The position numbers and the translations under genes are program-made. Below are positions 6,194 to 11,554 of a stretch of 11,554 nucleotides of DNA, piece by piece. The stretch is taken from NCBI GenBank assembly GCA_003248395.1, contig QFNA01000055.1, positions 1 to 11,554 on the forward strand. Reading direction: 5' to 3'. A model generated the notes under the pieces. It ran no database searches, had not been told where the DNA came from, and saw nothing but the letters and a program-made list of their open reading frames with translations. Numbering within the stretch: position 1 is the stretch's first letter; each line of letters begins with the position of its first letter. Origin of the DNA: Citromicrobium sp. (lineage in GTDB: Bacteria > Pseudomonadota > Alphaproteobacteria > Sphingomonadales > Sphingomonadaceae).

Positions 6194-8946
6194 CGGGCCT
6201 GCGCATCACCGACCAGCGGGCGATCATCGACCGCCGTGCCATCGCTTCCGCCATCGAGGCGCTGGTGGTGGAGCATGGTGACAAGGCGCGCCCGCATGTC
6301 GTTGCCTGCCTGCGCGAGGCGCTGGAATCAGGACGCGCCGAGATGGAGCGGCGGCTGCTAGATCGTCCGTCCGCCGGCCATGCGATCGCGGGCGGCCACG
6401 CCTTCCTGATCGATCAGCTGGTGCGCACGATCCACGAATATGTGACGCATCATCTCTATCCCAACCACAACCGGTCGTCGGGCGAGAAGCTGGCGATCAT
6501 GGCGGTCGGCGGATACGGGCGATCGGAAATGGCGCCGCATTCGGATGTCGACATCGCCTTCCTGGTGGGCGAGCGGCGCAACGCCTGGTGCGAGCAGGCG
6601 GTCGAGGCGATCCTCTACCTGCTATGGGATCTGGGTCTCAAGATCGGCCATTCGACCCGTACTATCGACGAGGCCATGCGGCTCGCGCGCGACGATCTGA
6701 CGATTCGCACCGCCATGCTGGAGGGTCGGTATGTCTGGGGCGACCGCGATCTGTACGAGGACGGCGAGCGCCGCTTTGCGCGCGACGTGGTGCAGGGCAA
6801 CGAGCGCGCGTTCCTGAGCGAGAAGCTGGCCGAACGCAACGCGCGTCACAAACGGATGGGCGACAGCCGCTATGTCGTCGAACCCAATGTCAAGGACGGC
6901 AAGGGCGGATTGCGCGATCTGCAGACGCTGTACTGGATCGGCAAGTTCATCCACCGCGTGCGCAGCGCATCAGAACTGGTCGCCACCGGATTGATGACCG
7001 AGGAGGAGTATCGCAGCTTCCGCCGTGCCGAGCGGTTCCTGCTGGCGGTACGCTGCCACATGCATAGCCTGACCGGGCGGGCCGAAGACCGGCTGACTTT
7101 CGACCTGCAGCGGCAGGTGGCGGAGCGGATGAATTTCGCCGAACGGCCGGGCAAGAGCGCGGTCGAACGCTTCATGCAGTTCTATTTCCTGCAGGCGAAA
7201 CGGGTCGGCAGCCTGACCGGCGTGTTCCTTGCCCATCTGGAAGAGGACCTGGCGCAGCGCAGCGCGCGCAAGGGATTCTTCGCCGCGTTTCGCCAGAAGG
7301 CGCGCACGATCCGCGGGTATCGCGTGTTCGGAGGCCGGATCGCGGCGCCGTCGGACGGCTGGTTCGCCGCCGATCCTGTGCGGCTGATCGAGATCTTCCA
7401 GATCGCCGAGGCCGAGGGGCTGGAAATCCACCCCGAAACCATGCGCCAGGCCGATCGCGATGCGAAGTTGATCGACAATGCCGTGCGCGAGGACCCGCGC
7501 GCCAATGCGCTCTTCCTCGACCTGCTGTGCGGCCGCAACGATCCTGAAACCGTCCTGCGCTGGATGAACGAGGCGGGCGTGTTCGGCAAATTCGTGCCCG
7601 ATTTCGGCAAGGTGAACGCCCAGATGCAGTTCGACATGTATCACCACTATACGGTCGACGAGCACACCATCCGCGCGATTGGCCTGCTCAGCCAGATCGA
7701 GAAGGGCGAACTGGCGGACGATCATCCGCGCGCCTCGCGGCTGATCCACAAGGTCGTGTCGCGCCGCGTCGCCTATGTCGCGGCGCTGCTGCACGATATC
7801 GCCAAGGGGCGCGGCGGCGACCATTCGGTGCTGGGTGCCGAGGTGGCGGAGGAGCTGTGCCCGCGCTTCGGCCTGAACGCGGGCGAGACCGAGCTGGTCG
7901 CATGGCTGGTGCGCCACCACCTGCTGATGAGCCACACCGCGCAGAAACGTGACCTGACCGATCCCAAGACGATCGAGGATTTCGTCGGGCAGGTGCAGAG
8001 CAACGAGCGGCTGCGCCATCTCGCGATCCTGACTGCGGTCGATATCCGCGCCGTCGGGCCAGGCACGTGGAACAGCTGGAAAGGGCAATTGCTCGGCGAG
8101 CTCTACGATGCCTCGAGCGAACGGTTGCGGCTCGGCCACATGCGCCACGGGCGCGAGGAAAAGGTCGCGTGGAAGAAAGGCGAGGTGGCGCGCCGTCTGG
8201 GCCAGGACGCGCTGGTCGAGGAGCTGTCGGACACGTTCGACGATGCCTACTGGATTGCCGAGCCCGTCGACATCATCGCACCCAATCTGGCGCAATATTC
8301 GGCTGCACGCGCCGCGGGCGAGCAGTTGTCGATCGCATGCGAATTCTACGAGGCGCGCGGGGCAACGCTAGTCACCGTAATCGCCGCCGACCACGCGGGC
8401 CTGTTCTATCGCATCGCCGGCGGTATCCATCTGGCGGGCGGCAACATCATCGATGCGCGCATCCACACCTCGCGCACCGGCTGGGCGCTCGACAACTTCC
8501 TGGTGCAGGATCCGCATGGCGCGCCGTTCCAGGAACAGCAGCAGCTCGACCGGCTGGCAAAGAGCATTGCCGATGCGCTGGCCAATCGCATCGACCTCGC
8601 GCCGCGGCTGGCGCAGCGACCGCTGCCGCATCGCGGATCGAAGGCATTCGACGTCAGCCCGCGAGTCGTTTTCGACAACAAGGCATCGAATCGATTCACC
8701 GTAATCGAGGTCAATGCGCGCGATCGGCCGGCACTTCTCAACAGATTGGCGCGCGTGTTGTTCGAAAGCCGCCTGCTGGTCCAGTCGGCCCATATCACCC
8801 ATTATGGCGAACGTGCGGTGGACACGTTTTACGTTACGGATCTCACTGGCGGGAAGCTCGCCGAAGGGGACCGGCAGAACCAGCTGGAGGCCCGTCTGAT
8901 GGAGGCCGCGAGTGATGCATTACAGGCACGGTTGGAAGATGCGTAA
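6190..8946 (+). CDS. glnD: Bifunctional [protein-PII] uridylyltransferase / uridylyl-removing enzyme
   Basis: An enzyme of 918 residues, the usual size. It senses glutamine and adds or removes UMP on PII proteins, so controlling glutamine synthetase and nitrogen genes. All four modules are visible. The nucleotidyltransferase carries GGYGRSEMAPHSDVDIAF (107-124), with metal-binding Asp119 and Asp121. The helical linker has the family block NVKDGKGGLRDLQTLYW (233-249). The HD domain, for deuridylylation, has H492, LLHDIAKG (533-540), DHSVLG (544-549), HH at 576-577 and D618. Two C-terminal ACT domains lie at about 725-800 and 836-910. The start is probably TTG at 6190, because homology runs to the very N-terminus, the first in-frame ATG is only at residue 52, and TTG overlaps the ligase stop as TTGA. 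AAGGA at 6173-6177 lies 12 nt upstream. Regulation probably follows the ligase transcript. Function is firm; the exact start codon is less so. Confidence 0.96.
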   Translation: MTGLRITDQRAIIDRRAIASAIEALVVEHGDKARPHVVACLREALESGRAEMERRLLDRPSAGHAIAGGHAFLIDQLVRTIHEYVTHHLYPNHNRSSGEKLAIMAVGGYGRSEMAPHSDVDIAFLVGERRNAWCEQAVEAILYLLWDLGLKIGHSTRTIDEAMRLARDDLTIRTAMLEGRYVWGDRDLYEDGERRFARDVVQGNERAFLSEKLAERNARHKRMGDSRYVVEPNVKDGKGGLRDLQTLYWIGKFIHRVRSASELVATGLMTEEEYRSFRRAERFLLAVRCHMHSLTGRAEDRLTFDLQRQVAERMNFAERPGKSAVERFMQFYFLQAKRVGSLTGVFLAHLEEDLAQRSARKGFFAAFRQKARTIRGYRVFGGRIAAPSDGWFAADPVRLIEIFQIAEAEGLEIHPETMRQADRDAKLIDNAVREDPRANALFLDLLCGRNDPETVLRWMNEAGVFGKFVPDFGKVNAQMQFDMYHHYTVDEHTIRAIGLLSQIEKGELADDHPRASRLIHKVVSRRVAYVAALLHDIAKGRGGDHSVLGAEVAEELCPRFGLNAGETELVAWLVRHHLLMSHTAQKRDLTDPKTIEDFVGQVQSNERLRHLAILTAVDIRAVGPGTWNSWKGQLLGELYDASSERLRLGHMRHGREEKVAWKKGEVARRLGQDALVEELSDTFDDAYWIAEPVDIIAPNLAQYSAARAAGEQLSIACEFYEARGATLVTVIAADHAGLFYRIAGGIHLAGGNIIDARIHTSRTGWALDNFLVQDPHGAPFQEQQQLDRLAKSIADALANRIDLAPRLAQRPLPHRGSKAFDVSPRVVFDNKASNRFTVIEVNARDRPALLNRLARVLFESRLLVQSAHITHYGERAVDTFYVTDLTGGKLAEGDRQNQLEARLMEAASDALQARLEDA

Positions 8947-8975
8947 GCAATCTTGATCGATGGAATCTTGCGCGG

Positions 8976-8989
8976 CGCATACCTATGCG
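8976..8989. repeat. Short inverted repeat, candidate operator
   Basis: CGCATA and TATGCG are exact reverse complements separated by CC, centred 47 bases before the receptor ATG. The size and position suit a dimeric regulator site, but a 6-bp arm can also occur by chance. The loop is too short and no T-run follows, so it does not look like a terminator. Confidence 0.35.
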
Positions 8990-9014
8990 GCATCAGAAAT
9001 AACAAATACAAATC

Positions 9015-9020
9015 AAGGAG
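9015..9020 (+). promoter_or_regulatory. Ribosome binding site of the TonB-dependent receptor
   Basis: AAGGAG lies 9 nt before the ATG at 9030, preceded by an A-rich leader. It is the strongest Shine-Dalgarno sequence in the window, which suggests efficient translation of the receptor. Confidence 0.8.
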
Positions 9021-9029
9021 AGGGCTTTC

Positions 9030-11554
9030 ATGAAAACTACGACAGTTTCGTTGCGCACGCTCGCCATGCTCGGCGCAGGCTTTGCCATGCTGCCATCGGC
9101 GGCGCTGGCGCAGGATGCGGGCGACGATAACGACCTCGCCGACAATGCCTCCGTAGACAACGATGCGCCGGTCATCATCGTCACCGCGCAGGGCCGCGAA
9201 CAGGAACTGGCCGACGTGCCGGTGGCGATCTCTGCCGTGACTGCCGAAACGCTGGAAAATTCTGGCACGACCGACATTCGCGAACTCAACCAGGTGGCAC
9301 CGTCGCTGCTGGTGTCGTCGACGGGTAACGAGGCCAACGGTTCGGCGCGTATCCGCGGCATCGGCACGGTGGGCGACAACCCGGGGCTCGAAAGCTCGGT
9401 CGCGGTGTTCGTCGACGGCGTCTATCGCTCGCGTTCGGGCAATGCGCTGTCCGAACTCGGCCCGCTCGACCGCGTCGAGATCCTCCGCGGCCCGCAAGGC
9501 ACGCTGGGTGGCCGCAACTCCTCGGCCGGGATGATCAGCATCTACACCGCGCCGCCCGAATTCGAATTCGGCGCCTATGGCGCATTCACCTACGGCAATT
9601 ACGATGCGATCCGCGTCGAAGGCGGGGTCAATGCGCCGCTGGGCGAAACGGTCGCTGCGCGCGTGGACGGCGTCTATTTCGAACGCGATGGATTCTACAC
9701 CGACGTGGTCAATGGCGTGCGCGTCAACGACCGCGACCGTTATCTCGTGCGCGGCCAGCTGCTGTTCGAACCGACCGAGGACATCAGCCTGCGACTGGTC
9801 GGCGACTATTCGAAGAAGGACGAGGCCTGCTGCGCCGCGACCTTCGTGCAGCCCGACTTCGCGCCGCTGGCCCGGCTGTCGCCGGGGCTCGACACCTTCG
9901 CCCGCCCGACCGGCGCGACCCCCGCGCTGACGAGCACATCCAACCCGATCGTGCCGATCCTGCTCGGCCTCGGGCAGGATCCGCGCGCGCTGACGCAGTC
10001 GACCTTCGACCGGAATATCTACGTCACGCCGGGCCGGACCTATGACGGTTCGACCGAGGACTGGGGCATTTCGGGCGAGCTCAACTGGGATTTCGGCAAT
10101 GCCACGCTGACCTCGATCACCGGCTATCGCGAATATGCCAATACGCAGGCGTCGGACACCGACTATACGCAGGTCGACATCCTCTATCGCGCGCCGGGCG
10201 ACGATGCCGGTGCGCGCGAGTTCGAGACCTTCACGCAGGAATTGCGCCTGACGGGTACGGCGTTCAACGACCGGCTCGACTGGCTGATCGGCGGCTATTA
10301 CGCCAACGAGAAGCTCGAAGTGCGCGACAATCTGCGGTTCGGCGACCAGTACGGCACCTTCGCCAACTGCCGTATCGCACTGGCGCTGCAGCCCAGCCTC
10401 GGCCCGCTCGGCATTACCGTGCCCGATCCGTCTCGGGCCAACTGCTTCAGCCCGGCAGCGACCGGCGCTATCGCCAGTGGTGCCGTGTTCGGCGCAGCGA
10501 CACCCCTGATCCAGGGCGCGATCGCCAATCTCGCGCAAATCAACGACCTTGGCGGCACGGGCGACGTCTATAACCAGAAGAGCGAAAATTTCGCGCTCTT
10601 CACGCACAACATCGTCCACATCACCGACACGGTCGATCTGACGCTGGGGCTGCGTTACACGAAGGAAACGAAGGATTTCGACGCGACCTTCGGCAACGAC
10701 AACATCTTCTGTCCGCGCAACCGTGCCCTGCTGACGCCGCTGCTCGGCAGCCCGCTGGCGACGCTTGCGGGCGGCCTGCTCTCGCTGTCGTGCCAGGGCA
10801 ATTCCACTTCCGAGCTCGATGGCGTGTCGCTCTCCGATTCGCGCGACGAGGACGAGTTCACCGGCACCGCCGTGCTCAGCTGGAAACCGCACGAGGACGT
10901 CATGGTCTACGGCTCCTACTCGCGCGGTTACAAGGCCGGCGGTTTCAACCTCGACCGTTCGGCGCTCGGCAATCCGATCGCCTTCAATATCGCCGCCGTC
11001 GATCCGACCGAACTCCAGTTCGACGAGGAAACGGTCAATGCCTACGAAATCGGCGTCAAGGTCGCGCAGGGCGACTGGGGCATGAGCCTGGCGGGGTTCC
11101 GTCAGGAATTCAGCAACTTCCAGCTCAATACCTTCAACGGATCGTTCTACCTCGTGCAGAACATCAACGGCTGCGACAGCGATCTGGGCGGCGGCGATCG
11201 CGATGCCAGCATGGCGACCGGATCTTGCGCGCCGGATGACGTCGCACCGGGCGTGATATCGCAGGGCATCGAGTTCGAGGCGAACCTCAACCCGACGCGC
11301 GATCTTGGCGTGACGCTGGGCATCACCTATGCCGATACCACCTATGCCGACAATCTCGTCGGCAGCGATCAGGGCGATCCGCTCGATCCGGCGCTGCGTC
11401 TGCTGCCCGGCGACCAGATGTCGAACGCGCCCGCGCTCGTCGGCACGACCTCGCTCACCTGGACGCCGCCGATCGGCGACAGCGGACTGTCGGGCCTGTT
11501 CTTCATCAACGCCCGCATGACCGACGATTACAACACCGGTTCGGACCTGCTCTA
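9030..11554 (+). CDS. TonB-dependent outer-membrane receptor (3' end beyond the window)
   Basis: An open frame of 841 codons with no stop before the window end. It encodes an outer-membrane active transporter driven by TonB-ExbBD. Residues 1-27 are a signal peptide (positive start, hydrophobic core, ALA-Q cleavage at 27/28). An acidic linker leads to a TonB-box-like VIIVTA (48-53). The plug domain (about 60-175) shows VPVAISAV, RIRGIGT (107-113), VFVDGVYRS (127-135) and the plug-end motif VEILRGPQGTLGGRNSSAG (149-167). The remainder is barrel, with alternating aromatic strands and SRGYKAGGFNLD (631-642); the C-terminal strands are missing. Eight cysteines occur only in the barrel region, at 267/268, 447/472, 561/588 and 715/733, suggesting disulfides in surface loops. 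The substrate cannot be read from the sequence: a siderophore, a carbohydrate or another large molecule are all possible, and no neighbouring enzyme or regulator gives a clue. The start is fixed by the strong AAGGAG and the signal peptide. Confidence 0.95.
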   Translation, partial: MKTTTVSLRTLAMLGAGFAMLPSAALAQDAGDDNDLADNASVDNDAPVIIVTAQGREQELADVPVAISAVTAETLENSGTTDIRELNQVAPSLLVSSTGNEANGSARIRGIGTVGDNPGLESSVAVFVDGVYRSRSGNALSELGPLDRVEILRGPQGTLGGRNSSAGMISIYTAPPEFEFGAYGAFTYGNYDAIRVEGGVNAPLGETVAARVDGVYFERDGFYTDVVNGVRVNDRDRYLVRGQLLFEPTEDISLRLVGDYSKKDEACCAATFVQPDFAPLARLSPGLDTFARPTGATPALTSTSNPIVPILLGLGQDPRALTQSTFDRNIYVTPGRTYDGSTEDWGISGELNWDFGNATLTSITGYREYANTQASDTDYTQVDILYRAPGDDAGAREFETFTQELRLTGTAFNDRLDWLIGGYYANEKLEVRDNLRFGDQYGTFANCRIALALQPSLGPLGITVPDPSRANCFSPAATGAIASGAVFGAATPLIQGAIANLAQINDLGGTGDVYNQKSENFALFTHNIVHITDTVDLTLGLRYTKETKDFDATFGNDNIFCPRNRALLTPLLGSPLATLAGGLLSLSCQGNSTSELDGVSLSDSRDEDEFTGTAVLSWKPHEDVMVYGSYSRGYKAGGFNLDRSALGNPIAFNIAAVDPTELQFDEETVNAYEIGVKVAQGDWGMSLAGFRQEFSNFQLNTFNGSFYLVQNINGCDSDLGGGDRDASMATGSCAPDDVAPGVISQGIEFEANLNPTRDLGVTLGITYADTTYADNLVGSDQGDPLDPALRLLPGDQMSNAPALVGTTSLTWTPPIGDSGLSGLFFINARMTDDYNTGSDLL

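Larger units (their letters stand above)
8947..9029 (+). promoter_or_regulatory. Intergenic leader upstream of the TonB-dependent receptor
   Basis: An 83-base gap between the glnD stop and the receptor start. Its first half holds a direct repeat AATCTTG (8949-8955 and 8964-8970) and a palindrome CGCATA-CC-TATGCG (8976-8989). Its second half (8992-9016) is strikingly A-rich for this genome, as expected of an unstructured 5' leader. TTGATC at 8953-8958 is a possible but weak -35 element, and no good -10 is seen at standard spacing. No typical terminator with a T-run follows glnD, so read-through from glnD is possible. Confidence 0.45.

Noticed and set aside
6970..8295. A 441-codon minus-strand frame inside glnD
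   Set aside because: Antisense to conserved GlnD domains; no motifs and no Shine-Dalgarno sequence.
9558..9570. Tandem GAATTC GAATTC
   Set aside because: It simply encodes Glu-Phe-Glu-Phe in a barrel strand, with no sign of a further repeat.
8829..10892. A 687-codon open frame on the minus strand across the receptor gene
   Set aside because: It is antisense to an intact TonB-dependent receptor with signal peptide and motifs. Its translation is a low-complexity mix rich in Arg, Ala, Glu and Gln with no recognisable domain, typical of GC-rich shadow frames.

Overview
The window is GC-rich, densely packed chromosomal DNA. It fits an alphaproteobacterium of the order Sphingomonadales, most likely an Erythrobacter- or Sphingomonas-like organism. 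This placement is an inference from three things: the codon and GC character, the lgt plus NDUFAF7-type methyltransferase pair typical of Alphaproteobacteria, and a sphingomonad-style TonB-dependent receptor. No RNA genes, insertion sequences, CRISPR arrays or phage genes are visible. No gene-free stretch exceeds 300 bases; the longest is 172 bases (4327-4498).

Layout. Positions 2-76 hold the acidic C-terminal tail of an unidentified gene. It overlaps by 4 nt a two-gene importer of the glycine betaine/choline (OpuC/YehZ) type: an ATPase (73-840) and a fused permease plus substrate-binding protein (837-2375). A leftward pair converges on it: lgt (3433-4326) followed by a MidA/NDUFAF7-family methyltransferase (2372-3436). 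The permease fusion and the methyltransferase end on the same CTAG tetranucleotide, each strand reading its own TAG stop from it. A divergent intergenic region (4327-4498) separates lgt from a rightward pair: an AMP-forming acyl-CoA ligase-like enzyme (4499-6193) and glnD, the PII uridylyltransferase (6190-8946). After an 83-base gap with a strong ribosome binding site, a TonB-dependent receptor begins at 9030 and runs off the window end.

How the genes work together. All four same-strand junctions within gene pairs or groups are 4-nt overlaps (GTGA, ATGA, ATGA, TTGA), which points to translational coupling. The importer pair is self-sufficient: ATPase, membrane domain and tethered binding domain are encoded by only two genes. 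Lgt acts in lipoprotein maturation, and the methyltransferase family is known for complex I assembly in mitochondria. GlnD controls nitrogen signalling through PII. The link between the ligase and GlnD is positional only.

Overall this is a largely ordinary housekeeping and transport region. I see no convincing undescribed system. The points most worth a second look are the four cysteine pairs in the receptor, the shared-stop convergent junction, the TTG-started glnD coupled to a ligase, and the G4T4G4 element in the divergent spacer.
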